Shown: positions 21,916-34,962 of the stretch, piece after piece | Numbering within the stretch: position 1 is the stretch's first letter | Layout: each line of letters begins with the position of its first letter | Assembly (NCBI GenBank): GCA_022496185.1 | Contig: WTXG01000166.1 | Location: forward strand, 1 to 64,000 | Direction of reading: 5' to 3' | DNA: 64,000 nt | Origin: Multifurca ochricompacta | Taxonomy: Eukaryota > Basidiomycota > Agaricomycetes > Russulales > Russulaceae | Position numbers and translations under genes: made by a program | Notes under the pieces: generated by a model | What the model saw: only the letters and a program-made list of their open reading frames with translations | Told to the model about the DNA's origin: nothing | The model's database searches: none

Positions 21916-22114
21916 TTTCTTTTCTAGTGTGTGAGCCAGGGTCCTGTGTAAGGTCCCTTGATTGGGGTGCATGTTTAGCCAACAGGAATATCATTGATTT
22001 GTCTGGGATGCAGAGGAAACAGGAGTTCTGTAAACAAGGCAGGGACAGTAGGGGCAGTAGGAATAATTGGTGTGGACATAGTTTCTGTATATCAAGGTTT
22101 TGTTAGTTCAGGTT

Positions 22115-22381
22115 AGTCTTGAGCTAATGTTATGTTCAAAGCTCAGTTTGATAGGTTTTTAGAAATAGTTCAGGTGTTTAGAAAAAAGAGATGAATTCCA
22201 GGTCAAGAGAGCTATGTAAGTTTACAAGGAGCTCAAGACTGGAGAGTCTTGAGTAAAGTAACTACAGCTTATATACATGGACAAGAGGATGATGTCATGT
22301 TGCAGACATCATTGAGATAGGCCTACATATCTGCTTGTGTGGTAAAACAGAAAGAAATGACATCATGTAAGAGTTGTAACA
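22115..22381 (-). mobile_element. LTR plus self-complementary primer site, second family
   Basis: A 254-bp LTR (22128-22381) has TGTTA...TAACA ends. On the minus strand TATATAAG (plus 22268-22275) is followed after 35 bases by AGTCTTGAGCT (plus 22230-22240). Two bases beyond the LTR lies its exact 11-nt complement AGCTCAAGACT (plus 22115-22125). The RNA-start sequence can also form a 9-bp hairpin in the LTR (22232-22253). No TSD was found, so this is a truncated 5' end of an element. Confidence 0.65.
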
Positions 22382-22552
22382 CAATGAGTGGGATTTTATA
22401 TTGTCGTCATGGCTCGGTTCTCACCGGAGTCATTTATTTGTGTATTGAAGCGAGAATTCACAAAAAAGAATCTAAACTCTGTGTTGTTATTGAGTAGGGC
22501 GAACAACAAGCAAGTTTGTACTTCAGTACAATAGGCCTACAGTCTATGTACT

Positions 22553-25500
22553 TTATAACCTGGTAAACGTAAACAAACCAAACATACAGTGGTATCCATC
22601 ACCATTATTCAGAGCTGCCCCTACTACTACCAGATCGTCGTTTCCTCCGCAACAAAGATCCCAATCGGCGCGTCTTCTTTCTCTGAACGCCGATATCAAC
22701 ACTGCCACTGACACGAGCAGCGCGCGACTTGGACCTGGACTTGACCTTGACCTTTGCGCGATCAGGACCACCGGGTGGGATGATTCCGATTCCTCATTAT
22801 CAAGATTAGTATTTTTATTATTATTATCCCTATTCTTCTGATTGTCCTCCGGAGTGGCCGTGAGGAACCCGACCATGACGCTCCACAAGTTGTTCGCGCT
22901 CAGCGTGCTCTCGGACGCGAGAACCACCTCGTCAGCCACCCGCGCAAGCTTGAGCGCCTCCGCAGTATCCCGACGCGCGACGATGCTGCTGGGCGGTGGT
23001 CGTTCGTCTACGTCAAGCGCCCACGCCATGTTCCAACTCGGTGGCGTGATGAACGCTTCCTGTGTCCCCCGTGCGCGTGCGCGTGGGCTCAACACCTACC
23101 GCGTTGCCGCCTGATCCTGCGCCGTCACTACCGCCGCCTTTGCGTTCCTTGTCGAGGTAGTAACGCAAAGCGGCGATGTGTTGGGTCATATTCGCATTTG
23201 AACGATCGATATTCCGCAAGCGCTGCTTCTCGATCCGTTTGATCGTTCGTGAGAATTTCTTGTTGATGACCTCCTGTCCCTTGATGTACCGCCGAATCGC
23301 GAGCTCGGAAATGGTGCCGATCAGTTCTGGGGGTACTTGCATCGCGAGTAGCTCGCTTTCTGGTTCGAGCGGTCGGATGACCCCATGCGTCGATACTCGC
23401 TCGCGAATCATGCCCCAAGGAGCCGATGTCGTCTTCAACCCCATCTCGGTCAGAAAAAAAAAAGATAGGGAAATGATGGAGGACTTTACCCAATTGGCTT
23501 CATAAACTTTTGCCTCGCCAGCCATTGGTACGTCACTTTCGGGGCTCTTCTCGGAACTCCCACCAAATCTCGGACCCGCGACATCGCATGAGCTGTCTGA
23601 TAGATATCCTGGGGTGACCTGCCCTGAAGCACCGCTGGCCGGAACGTTGCTTAAAGGCACTGCCAGAAGGTTGGCATTCTGCACGGGAGATCGAGACCAC
23701 CGCGAGCTCCGTCGTTTAATGTTGGTGACCGCCTGCGAAATTCCTGACTTCAAAGAACTTCGCGCCCTGGGAGGGGGATCTTGTACATTTGGGACCTCGT
23801 TACGAGGTGTGAGCGAGGTAGAGAATATGCTGAATCCCTGATCCGTCGTTGGTGTCATGCCAGGCGTTGAAAGGGTGGGGCTGAACGGCTCCTCCGATAT
23901 CTTCGTGACGAATTTCGTAAACGAAGCCATCGCGCGGTAGGAGTATTTACCCGGCGTCGTGAATGGAAAGACAACAGGAAGAATATGAGCCACATCTAGC
24001 GAGAAAAATGAACGTTAGGTTGGTTTAGTCGCAAGTTTAGACAGAGCACGGGATACCGTCGTAAACTTGAAGGTGCACAGACGTTGGCCGCATGTGAGTC
24101 TCGATGTGCTTAAAAGCTGGATACATCTCCTTCGTTTCGTCACGCACGGGGAATCGCTCCGGATGCGCAGCCCGATGGGCTCTACGAAGATAAGACGATT
24201 CGTTGGGCTATCACACACAAATAAAGCTCGGAAGGGAACGCACGTGTAGATAATCTCATCCCGTAGCACTTCACGATCGCCCGCGAAGATGAGCAAAGGA
24301 GGCAGACCGCCAAGGTATGAAAGCGCTGGGCTGACAAGCGGGTGCTTCAAGAGACCATTGGGCGCATATAACTGGATCTGCTGCGCCACCTCGATGGTTT
24401 GACCGTCAGCTGTCGCTACCACGACTGCCGGGTTCGCATCTAGAACTCCAGGAAGGGGCAATGATGCGGTTGCCCCAGTATTCAAAGGGCCCTCGGCAGT
24501 GGGAAGATCTTTGGGAACTACGTTTTCCGAATCAACTGGACGCGTGGATGGCACGCCTCTTGGGCGACGGGAGAGCACGTCAATGATGCTCTTGCGAAGG
24601 CCGTTCTGCACCCTATTGCTAATATCGTTTGACGGCGAAGGCCAAAGAGGGCTAGGCTTGTGTATGGAAAGACCGGTAACGGGTATTATGTCCTAAGGAA
24701 ACGACAAAAGGGTTAGAAAGGAAAGGGGAGGAAGGGATGACGTACGGTATCGGTATTTGCGAAAACACTCGGAAATGAATGGGTAAAATCACACCATGGG
24801 GAGAAGAGAACAGCACCAGCTGGCGCAGGCAAACCCAAGTCACGGATGACCTGAAGAAGAGCTAGGGATAGACCACCGCCTGCAGAGCCGCCTGCGAGAA
24901 CAATGCTCTCAGGTCTGACTGGACGATGTGCTGCACCTTCAGGTGGTCTAATTAGGAAAAGATCTTGACACTTGTTCTCAGCGTTGCGTACAACATTGTT
25001 GAGACGTCACTCACATGCTGCGAGAACATCTTGGATAGCGCAAGGGAAAGGGTATTGGGGTGCAAGACGGTAATTCACAGCTACAAGAAGCGATATGAAT
25101 GAGCATGGTTGATGTTCCAATCGTTCACACCATAACTAACCAAGGACGCGACCATGTATCTTACGAGCATAGCGCTGAATGCAATATCTTTGAACGGAAA
25201 GGTACGTGAGCCGCTGCAAGGGCGTTATGGGGTTTCAGACGACAGACCTTTCTTGGTCCACACTACCAAAATAATAACCGCCTGGACTGCAAATTGAGGT
25301 CAATAATAACGGAATTGGAACTAGATTCGTACCTCCATGAGAGTACAGAATACATCTCATGTCATCCATTTCGGGCTGATACGTGGCGCTGTCGTATGCC
25401 GGTACAGATTCACAGTTTTCTCTGCCCTTAGATTCTGGCGACGGCGACGACGGGACGTCCTCCAGGTTATTAGCACCATGAACCCCGAGACCCTGAGCAG

Positions 25501-26192
25501 GTTTCCTTTGGCTTGAAGAGACTGGACCGTTTTTCTCCTTAGCGCGTTTTTTGGCCTCTTTCCAGTCCTTCTTGGCACTGATCCATTCAGCGTCCAGCCT
25601 GCCGGGGGAAAGAAAGGAGAGGAAAGAAGTCAGGTACGTGGGCCGCTCGGGCCGGATAATCAAACGCAAAACCACGTACCCTCGAATGCCACGAACCTGC
25701 CACCATTTTGTTCCACCGACGACCCTTTTCATGACGTCCTCGCCTCCAAACAGTTTGATAAGATGCACAGCAGCTTCGTCACAGGAGGCCATTGGAATGA
25801 TAAGGCGGACGACATGCACCCAGGGCGGGGACGGGGTGCGTATATTTGCGAAGGATTGAAGCTCTTCTACGGTGTGCCTTTCATCAACATTAGGTTGAGC
25901 GTCTCGGTGGTGATCAGTTGGATAGACGGATCAGAAACGTACCTCGTTGTGATGTTCATGAAATCCTGAATTGAAACCGAGACATTGAATAGGATATATG
26001 CGTGAAAAATAAGCGCTATAGGTCTACCTTTGCAATGTTGAATGCCTCATCATAAAGCAACTCCTCCGACCGAATGGGGACATTTGACTTGGAACCATCG
26101 TGGACTACCCTAGCGAAGTAGTGCTTGAACAGGGTTTCGAGAATGATAGGCCCAACCTTGAGACTGACACTCCTTGTCAAAGAGTTGGGCAT
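22553..26192 (-). CDS. Alpha/beta hydrolase-3 (HSL-type lipase/esterase) with long C-terminal extension
   Basis: Predicted serine ester hydrolase, probably of lipid or steroid-ester substrates; the substrate is unknown. The start ATG is at 26192 (MPNSLTRSVSL). Exon 1 ends at 26028 and several short introns follow. Family motifs appear in order: the oxyanion motif SHGGG (across an intron near 25330), VNYRLAPQYPFP, the nucleophile elbow GGSAGGGLS (about 24890), an acid-region segment LLIFAGDREVLRDE (about 24290) and AHILPVVFPF with the catalytic His (about 23990). A long Ser/Pro-rich tail follows, with a basic segment near 23200. A 40-base intron probably removes 23059-23098. The last exon and the stop (22553 or about 22610) are uncertain. 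Confidence 0.82.
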
Positions 26193-28457
26193 AATTTGAA
26201 GTCGTTACTTCTAAACGGAGGTAAGAGGAGTAAAAGAAAAATGGGGATGTGTTGGATTGATGGATTGATAAACGTGAAGTGGATTGAACGATGGTATTCC
26301 CTGCTACTTAAAGTCCCTCCTGAGACTGTGTGAGACGAGACAAGATGGGTGTGGTACACAAAGAGAGGGAGACAGGGCAGTGCAGTACACATTGAGTAGT
26401 CGTGCATGGAACCATTCGGACTTGAAAATGATTGTGCTTTCATTCACGACACGAACAGGTTCGGGTCCAACTTCTCTTGGCGTGGCGGTTCAATGGCCAT
26501 TCAACGGCGACCAAGCCCGGCCTCAGTCTTTAATTTCGGCCACGCCGTCTCATTAACACTTATCGCAACAACACGAATGTGTCTGACGCTGACGGCAATG
26601 GTTGGGCCACCTGTTCCAGTCACGATGGCCTAATCATCGTGTCCTTGTGCGCTTTGGCTCTACCTGTGGAAGCAATGGATATTGTCGTCCGTGGCTAAGT
26701 GCATGTATGTCTATGACCAAAATAGGCTCTAGAATTCGAGATCACAAGTTTGATCGTTGCGTCAACTGACACACACTTGAAGACCGATTCTACATGCCTT
26801 TATTTCAGTTCCTTACGTCCCTTCCTTTGCCTTGAAATTGCCACTTTGAACCCCTCTGACCGAACTCACAGATGCCGATGCGTTGTAAATAACGTTCGAA
26901 TGATCCTCCCCAATCTATGTGATATATTATGCACCGTTAGCTTTCAGCAGTTAAGGTTAGGTTCGTTCCCGCATATATTGAACATTGGGATGGCATAGCA
27001 CTCGCTCGCATGGGCATGGCATTCGTTCCGGCACCTACCCAGTCAAACTACCATGTGATTCTCAAGACGGTCTCATCTTATGGCTCTTCCTCACCTCACC
27101 CGCACATATCGGGGATCATACGAGACCCGTACTTCGCAGCAATCAGCAGCATGCACTGACATTTACACATGCGTGGACGCTTTCAATCAATATAATATAA
27201 TATGATAACGCGGGGCGCGGGTCAACCAAGCGCCCATTGATTGTATAATAACAAACAAACAACAACAGTCCGCGGATTTTATTTGCCCGGGTATTCGATT
27301 CGAATCACCTGCCCAACCACATGGCCTTTCCGAATCTCTCCGTGCTCCGTGCCTCATCTCATGGACAATACAATAATCTTTGTTTCCTGTCATCCTTTTT
27401 GAGTAGGCGACCAACCAACCCCGTGTGAATATATGGCAACTCCAAGAACCAGGGACCCACTCAGAGGCTCAAGCAATCAGAAGCGGCTGCGATCAGCTAA
27501 TAATAAGACACACTAAGACACTCACCTTCAATGAAGATACCTTGGCGCTATGCCTAGGGTAAATCTTGACATTACGTCAGACAATCTGTTTCGAGTACAG
27601 CATATTGTTCTACCCTTACTGACCTGGGGGGAACATCGACGTGGGCGGCTGCTGCTGGCTCAGCCACGAATGAACGATTTCATAAACGTGTTCTTGTCCA
27701 GTGCAAAAAAAGAAAAGCGACGGCAGCAGTAGCAAAAAGTTAAAAAGAGCAAAGAGCAAAAAACATACAAACAAAACACACACACACACACACTCAACAG
27801 ATCAGACGTGGGGCATGGCTTGGAAGTGTCATGGCAAAAATCAAGAAACTCTCCCCTCCCCCCCGAAATCGCGTTACACCGTCTACCTGCACACGCTCAG
27901 AGTTCAGAGAGAGAATGTGCGTATGTGAACCACTAGACCTGATGTACCTCCCGAAACATAGTCGGATTCCTTGGTCTCCGGTCTTCTGCACTGAGTACCC
28001 TGCGCCACCAATTGCCATAACTCACAACGACATGTAGATTGTGATGACCCGAATTGGAAGTCAATTTCTCTCTCGGATATCTTGTTCTGGGTCCCTATTA
28101 TGTTCTCATGCAAACTATACACAACGCCCGGTTCGAACCAAGAACGCGGAGAAAGCACGAATACGCGGCGAGCAGATGGCTGACGCTGGAACCCCATACA
28201 TCCAAGGGAAGTTCATCTTGTACTGATGAAGTAATGCTTGCCTTGGATTCAGTCTCATGAATAGAACCTCTTCTTCCGGGGTCTAGCACCAATCCACCAT
28301 ACCATACACATGCTTGACTGGGGTTGGTAGTCAGTGCGCATTCATACCATGTCAGCGGCGAACTGGTCATACGCAAAGATTATAAAAGGGCAGGTTATTG
28401 CTCTTGGTTCCCCAGTCCAAAGAGCACTATCAGCCATCAGGATTACCACTTTTCAGA
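26193..28457. other. Intergenic, no supported gene
   Basis: Short ORFs occur on both strands, but none shows a domain, splice-supported continuation or codon pattern I trust. A CA microsatellite lies near 27775-27792. Confidence 0.5.
28381..28387 (+). promoter_or_regulatory. TATA box of the hydrophobin gene
   Basis: TATAAAA lies 77 bases upstream of the hydrophobin ATG, a normal spacing for a strongly expressed fungal gene. Confidence 0.6.
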
Positions 28458-28927
28458 ATGATGTTCTACAAGCCTCTCATTTCGTTGGTTGCTGCGTTGG
28501 CTGCGACGAGCACCACCGTTGCTTCTGCTATCCCGGAGCGCAGGGATAGCCTCGCGCCGATCCCTGCGAGCCAGTGCAATACTGGAACACTGTCATGCTG
28601 CGACACACTCACCACTTTGAACGACCCGCTTGCTAGCTCTCCCAGCAGACTCCGCGACATAGCCCTAGACCCTTCCTCAGGGGTCGGACTCTCATGCACT
28701 GCGATCAGCGGCCTCCCTGGTGCCCAACTATGGTAATTCCCCGTTCAAGTTTGTCGTATGTGGGGTGCTAACATGTCGCGACAGCGAAAAATTCCTTGTT
28801 TGCTGCGAAAACGATTCTCAGGGTTTGTGTCTCACACGCAATCTGCTTTCAAGGCTTACTAATTTTGGATTTTTAACTAGGCGGCCTCATCTACGCCGGC
28901 TGCTCCCCAATCATCATTAATTTGTGA
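28458..28927 (+). CDS. Class I hydrophobin
   Basis: Small secreted amphipathic protein that coats hyphal surfaces. Exons 28458-28732, 28785-28822 and 28881-28927 (introns of 52 and 58 bases, GT-AG) give 119 residues. The N-terminus is a signal peptide (MMFYKPLISLVAALAATSTT). The mature part has the eight-cysteine hydrophobin pattern: C, then CC (TLSCCDT), C (LSCTAIS), C (LCEKF), CC (LVCCEND), and C in AGCSPIII. The gap between the CC pair and the third Cys block is long, as in class I. ATG 28461 is an alternative start. Confidence 0.93.
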
Positions 28928-29934
28928 GTGTGGGCGCAGTACGAAACAGTTGAGGGTAGTTGCCAGGGTGTGGAAGTGGGATCAAAGGTGGAGAGGTGGG
29001 GAAATATGGCCAGACATTTCTCAATCCGAATTGGACTTTGTTAGCAATCCATTTTTGTCCGGGATGTCTTAAGCCCAATTATGTCTGCAAAAATGGGGGC
29101 GAAGAAGCCACAGATACTGTACTCACAAGCTAACGCTAATAGACCACAAGCGTGTGTTAGCCGTACCTCGCTTTTCACGGAAACTTTTCACGATAAATAC
29201 AACCACTGGCTGTACCACCTTCTCATGAGAGCGGCCCCCCAAAATACACCCACTTTTTAATTTTGAGCAGAAAACTCTAGCTTTCTGAATACGCGATCTA
29301 GGTTTTTGATCCTTCAAAGTGTCAAACCGTTGGATTGGCTGCTATTCAGCTCTGGTACCTGGACCGGGGGCAAAAGAGTTCATGTGACGAACTGGTGACC
29401 AAACGCATGACCCCAGTAGGAAACTAGCTTGACCTACCCCCTACAACGCAATATGATTAGGACATGAATGAAAATTTCATTTATATGCCGATGTGCAAGA
29501 GAAAGGTGAGTGTTCGAGTGCATCATCAGCAGTGTGACCTTGTGCATACATCAGTTGTGACCATACGACCAATCCCTCTAAGGCTGTCTGTCTGTCGGAT
29601 CACATATCTTAATCTCCCAACCGCTGTCGTATTATTCGTACCAGTTAGCATGCCCTCTTCGTCATCATCTTTGCTAAGCACACCCCAAGAACCCAACTTT
29701 ATATGACGTTCACATTCACTCTCGTACTATTGGGGGCACGATCGGAAAGACCGAGTGATCAGCTACGGGCAGGGCGGGGCGGCGTCAAACGTTCCGGCGA
29801 AGCGATAACGAGCGGATCGGATAACAGTGAAAGGAACGTACTAGTCATAAGAAGAAGTGGTAGTATTAGATAGAAGAATCTACTAGTTTGATGCTGCTGC
29901 CAGTCAGCCAGTCAGCCCCATTGAGGTTCTCCTC
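28928..29934. other. Intergenic, no supported gene
   Basis: Unique-looking AT-rich sequence with no domain-bearing ORF on either strand. Confidence 0.5.
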
Positions 29935-32900
29935 TTACAAACCCTGAACCACCCGTCCTCGCCCGGTAAAATATGCCCGGAAATAATGCCCGATGCCAAC
30001 CTCGCACGTGCTTTCCTGGGTAACCAACAAAGAATCGTGTGAAGCGTGCGCCTCCTGCTGTTGCTGTAAATCTCGCCTAAGCTGAATGCCGGGTTTTGTG
30101 ACATCCTTTTTTTTGTTCAACGAAGAAAAAAAAAATTTTCAAAAAGCAAAAAATCAGATGGATTCTCGAGAGGGAGGGAGGTGAAGTGGGAATCGAAAGT
30201 GAGAATGGGAGACGAGAAACGAGAGACGACTCACGCAATTATCCTGGGACCGAGCGGCCTGGTTCTGACAGATCGTCTGATTCTTACAAGCTCCCGTGCA
30301 AGCGGGCACGTCTCCGATGTTGACTCGGCTCTTGCGCGCGTTGTACAATTGAAACGCGGTATCGTTCGCCACGAAAGCTTCCGTCACGGCATGCCAGAAG
30401 GGAGCATCGAGTGGATCGGTAGGTTTCAACCCTCCATCACTGATGAGCGGACCGTATGAATCGCGGCCGAGTATAAGAGCTCCCATTTCGCTGAAGCAGA
30501 AGAGGAGGGAAGGGGAGGGTTTTAGTTTATCACAGCTCAATACAAACAGATGAATGAGGGTGAGAGACTAACGGTTCGTCACGAAGCTTGGATCGGACAT
30601 GTTGGCTTTTTTTTTCGAAAGCGATCATCGCATGAGCCTCTCAGTCCTATGCAATTGGAAAATGGTTTTTGAAGAGCGCGCACCGATGTAAGTCTTTGAA
30701 TCCACCACATCAAAGGTATCAGGATCTATATCATAAACCCTAAATGCAGGGTTTCCATCTAGAAAAAAAAAAAAAAGCCTCCATTGCAACAGTTAAAGTT
30801 GGATGGCTTACCAGTCGGAGTCAGCGAAGGGGCGATCCACACGATGCTATCAGCCGTCGCGGCGTTCCGATTGGAAAAGTCAGAGTAGGCAATCTGAAAT
30901 TCGTCCTGCGGGACATCATTCATAACGTTAGAATGTACTCCAACGCGTTTTTTTTTCTCTTTCTTCGGCAATTTGAATTCACCTTATGTGTGTGACCAAA
31001 GAACTGCCCGGCGATAGTCCCCTTGTAACGTTGAACGATTTGGTTGTAGTAGTTAGACTACAACAGCAGGAGGCGTACATGAGTATTGAGCGATGCAAAA
31101 AAGTTTCGAACGCGTGGAGAGCCACTCCCTCTTACCGAATCGTGGTCGAAATCGCTAACTCCGGGTGGGATGTGTCCGATAACCCAAGCGCGCTGCCCGG
31201 CACCCTCCGCAACTTGCAATTGGTGTGCCAAAAATGCAAGTATCCCGTTTGGATCTGGACTGCGAAGAAGAGGCACATTCAAATGTTCAAAGTGAAGACG
31301 TTAGGTTAGGTATTATACGTACATGGGAGTGTCTGTGTCATAAAGCCAGAGGCTGTGGACCAGTCAAGGTTATCAGCTTCATCACCGTGTTCCGCGCAAG
31401 GGTTTTTCTGGAGAAACGTACTTCTGCCTGTACCAGAACATAGTATTGATAGAGATGACGCTTCGAAATTACTCTTTGTAAGTCCAAGGGGGCCAGAGAC
31501 ATATATCTATTTTTATGAACACCTTACCGGAGGTTGGTCTCAGGAACAACGATCGCGTATGATCCAGAGGTGTGATCTTCTTGCTCACCAGCAGCTCTGC
31601 CGATCCAGGGCTAGGCGAAAATCCGTAATCGGTGACCATCAAATCACCCATAGCGGCCAAGGACGTACCTGCCAACCAGTCTCTTCGAGGTCGTACACCC
31701 ACTGAGAGGTGATGTTCGAATGTGTCCCTGTTTTCGGGAAGCTGTTCACCGGGCTCGTATCGCTGCAGCACCCATCAGCGAAAGGAACGAGAGCGAACAG
31801 GGTGACAACCACTCACTGATTTCCTTTCGAAAAGGAAAAAACAAAACACGCTTTTCAGCACGCCATGGGACATCTGATCACATACAAAGGCTCACTAACC
31901 GAGAGCGGGGTATATTTTGAAAGGAAGGCCGCCAAGCATCTCATCGTTCCACGAATCAAGATCCACAGTCACCTCGCTATGTAGTGAGCGGAGCAGAGCG
32001 ATGGACCATGAGAAAAAATCAGCCAGCTCCTTTCGGAAACAAAAAAAAAAAAGAGAGGGAAGTCTCCCACCTTCGATTAGCGAGCCACGTATCGTCTGGC
32101 CACCCAAGATCGTTCAATCATCACCCATATTACATTACTAAAACCGAGGACGGGACAACGGACAGAGAACAAAAACTCACGCGCGACGACATCACCGGTG
32201 AGCACCGCAAAGCGCGCATCGCCCGCGACTTGCCTGATGGCGCCAAGCATGCTCTGGGCGAGGTCGATGGGACTGTCACACCTCGATTCGCCAAACGCGC
32301 CGGCGGGCTCTCTAGGCGGGTTCGCCTCATCGGCAAAATGACGACAACAGATCGGTTTGGTGCAATTCGCGTCTGCTCCGGCCTAAAAAAAAAAAAAGGG
32401 GGGGGGGGGGGGTACGCGTTAGTGGCTGAGCTGAGATGACATATATATATATAGGTTATGAGATTTCCGAGACGCACGGAATAACTGCGATCGACGTGTA
32501 CGTCTGACATGTGCACGACTTTGAATGGCTGGTGGATGCCGTATAGAGGTACTGGTTGTGCATGCGAGTCGAATGTGGGCGGAGGGAGTGGGACGGTGAA
32601 TGGCGTAACAGGAGGAGGCTACGCATAGATACAAACATAAAAAAAGAGGCACGGTAGTCAAAAAAACGGCACGAGGAGGATCAGGAGCAGGAGGCCCCCT
32701 TGGGAGATTCATACTTGACAAAGACCAAACACGGCGCTGCACAACTTGGTCGCCGTCGTACCATTCGAGCTCATGCCTCTGAGGGAATGAGCCAAGATCG
32801 GGCCGGCAAGGGCAAAGTCGCCGATGCAGACGTCGTTATCTGCGAGCTTTTGAAGGGTAAGGAGGGGGAAAACGGACGGACGCCCGAGTTGGTTAGCACG

Positions 32901-33184
32901 TACATGTATATGGTAAGAGAGGGAGGAGCTCTTTTGCATACCTTGGCCACTGTACAGAGTGCAGTCAGATTCCCCACGAAGTCCGTGTCGGTGTTGGAAG
33001 CCGCTTGTAGGGCGGGGATGAGGATGCCATGACACGAGTTACAGTCCCTGGACGATTTGAACGCATTTAAGATATCCGTGAATACGCTCGCTTGGGCATG
33101 ATGGGAAAAGAGTGTGAGCGCTGAGAGTCCGACAATGGTCGCACGTCGGTGCAAGAACATCGTCACTTGCAGTGAAGAGGACAA
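29935..33184 (-). CDS. Acid sphingomyelinase-like phosphodiesterase
   Basis: Secreted or vacuolar metallophosphoesterase expected to cleave sphingomyelin-type phosphodiesters. The start is ATG 33184 or, more likely, 33160, giving a signal peptide (MFLHRRATIVGLSALTLFSH). A saposin-B domain follows (CNSCHGIL, LCTVAK, DVCIGDF, LCSAVFGLC), then a Pro-rich linker and the catalytic domain. Metal-binding motifs appear in order: HMSDVHVD, LTGDVVAH, LGNHD, GHIPPG and FFGHTH. The C-terminal region ends at a stop at 29935. The frame is kept across about a dozen short introns. One intron, before the exon starting AGADANC, has a C15T13 run as its polypyrimidine tract (plus 32385-32412). Confidence 0.9.
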
Positions 33185-34380
33185 AGAAACTTGCTGGTCC
33201 CCAAGATCTCACAAACTCGAAGAAGAGAGGGTTTGTTATTAGAAAAGGGCGAACAGTGCGTGGCCTTATGGGTAAAAACGAATGACTTTGTGGGAATTAT
33301 CTAAGAGTGGGGGGATCGACAAGCGAAATAGAGATTTGATGTATGGGAATGGGAAAGATGCCAAGGCATAGTAGCAGCCTATATATAATCCTGAGTGAGG
33401 AGAGAGTGGTTGATTCGCTGCAACTGAAGGTTGGCGCTCGTCGGCAAAACATTAAACGAACGTTTAAAGTTGTAGGTGCGGTTCGCAGCTTGATTACTAT
33501 AAACTTCAATATCGCCTAGACGCAAACCCTGAGGAAAGGTTTGGGGGGGGGGGAAATTGGAGGAATTTGAAGTGGTGGCGGCAGCAGGAGGAACATTGGT
33601 AGCCTGGGTAACGTGGATGGGACTAGGCAGCGCATGTCACGTTTCAGCCCTTTACGAAAGTTTCCCCCATGCGACCACCATCTATCAATTGGCTGTGTGA
33701 GACCATGTACGGGGAACTATAGGAAAAAAAAGTCCAACGCCACTTGTTTCTTTATCTAAATCTCTGTTCTCGATCAATCAATCAAACTTGATTTACCGAA
33801 GAGCCCGGGTTGACAACGATTAAGCGAAGACAGCAAATCAACCGATACGCTACCCTTGAAATGATCCTATTCATTGACACCCCTCCTGATGAACGCACCC
33901 CAAGGTTCGCGGAACTTGTCTTCTTACAAACTCGACTTCCTCAAGATTCTCAAAACTTGCAAACACGCAGCTCCCTGAGCCGTTCATGTAAGCAGACGAA
34001 AACTGGCCGAGTACCATACGGCAGCGGCGATGGGTGGGTAAAGTGCTTCAGCGACGGGCTGTAAATCGTCCCAGGCCTTCACGCTGCCGTTCTCATAACC
34101 ATCGCACGATATAGGTGAGAGTAGAGCACACGAAATCGGGATGGGTGAAGATGGGTGCCCGTCAGGGGTGAGACAGGAAGTGTAGATAACAAGGAAGGTA
34201 CACGTGGAGAACGTGAGAGGTGAGAGATCCTTCCTGGTACCTTCTCCCCAGGCTGTCTGTCCGAGGGTCAGTTCATTAATATCGGCACCGAGATGACCGC
34301 CGGCATGGCGAGCTCTGTGCATGAAATACGGAGATCTCATGGGTGATTGAGCGCGATGAGCGTGGCAGCGGTGTCCGCTC
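33185..34380. other. Intergenic, no supported gene
   Basis: Contains a TATATATAA motif on the minus strand near 33380, about 200 bases upstream of the sphingomyelinase-like gene. No domain-bearing ORF is visible. Confidence 0.45.
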
Positions 34381-34680
34381 TCACCCCGCCCAAACCACCG
34401 CTGATGGAGATGGCTCATACAAGATGATGGCGACTCCCGCTCCCTTTTCATGTGTATATCTGTGCGTGCTGGAGGTTTCGACTGCTCGCAAGCTCCAAGC
34501 CGCGTGAAGCACTAGGTTGTCCGGGCTGTCGAAAGCTGCGAGGGATGCTTCGTCGATCAGGGACAATGAACAGGCACGGACACATGTGAGTGACAGCTTG
34601 GAACGGTCGCGTGGAATGACGTGTAGTTCATCAGAGTAATCAAGAAGTTGAAAGGCGGGTTTGTAGTGTGTGATAGCCAC
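34381..34680 (-). CDS. Hypothetical protein, possible short exon
   Basis: A 99-codon ORF starting MAITHYKPAFQLLDY has a protein-like composition with few rare runs. I recognise no domain. It may be one exon of a longer minus-strand gene extending toward 34000, but I could not link exons. It lies 282 bases from the divergent importin-like gene. Confidence 0.3.
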   Translation of the reverse strand: MAITHYKPAFQLLDYSDELHVIPRDRSKLSLTCVRACSLSLIDEASLAAFDSPDNLVLHAAWSLRAVETSSTHRYTHEKGAGVAIILYEPSPSAVVWAG

Positions 34681-34962
34681 CCTGTGGCTGAATAAAGTGT
34701 CAGAGAAATGATGTGGTCGTTCAAGTTGTAACCCACATTAATTAAGGTTATAAGATGAAAGACTACCTACTAAGATAGATGAGATAAATGGGTCAGTTCT
34801 TCTTCTGTGTGAGTGGGAGTGAATGGATGAGGTCAGCGGCGTGAGGGAGGTGAGAGGTGGAGAGGTGAGATTGTGTCTTAGTAGTCTTAGTCTCTACTCT
34901 ATTCTACTCTACTCTACTCTACTCCTTCTCTCCTTCTTTCTTCTATACCCCATATCATATCC

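Noticed and set aside
27904..28376. Minus-strand ORFs upstream of the hydrophobin
   Set aside because: No domain, no coherent splicing and a composition like random frames; left unannotated.
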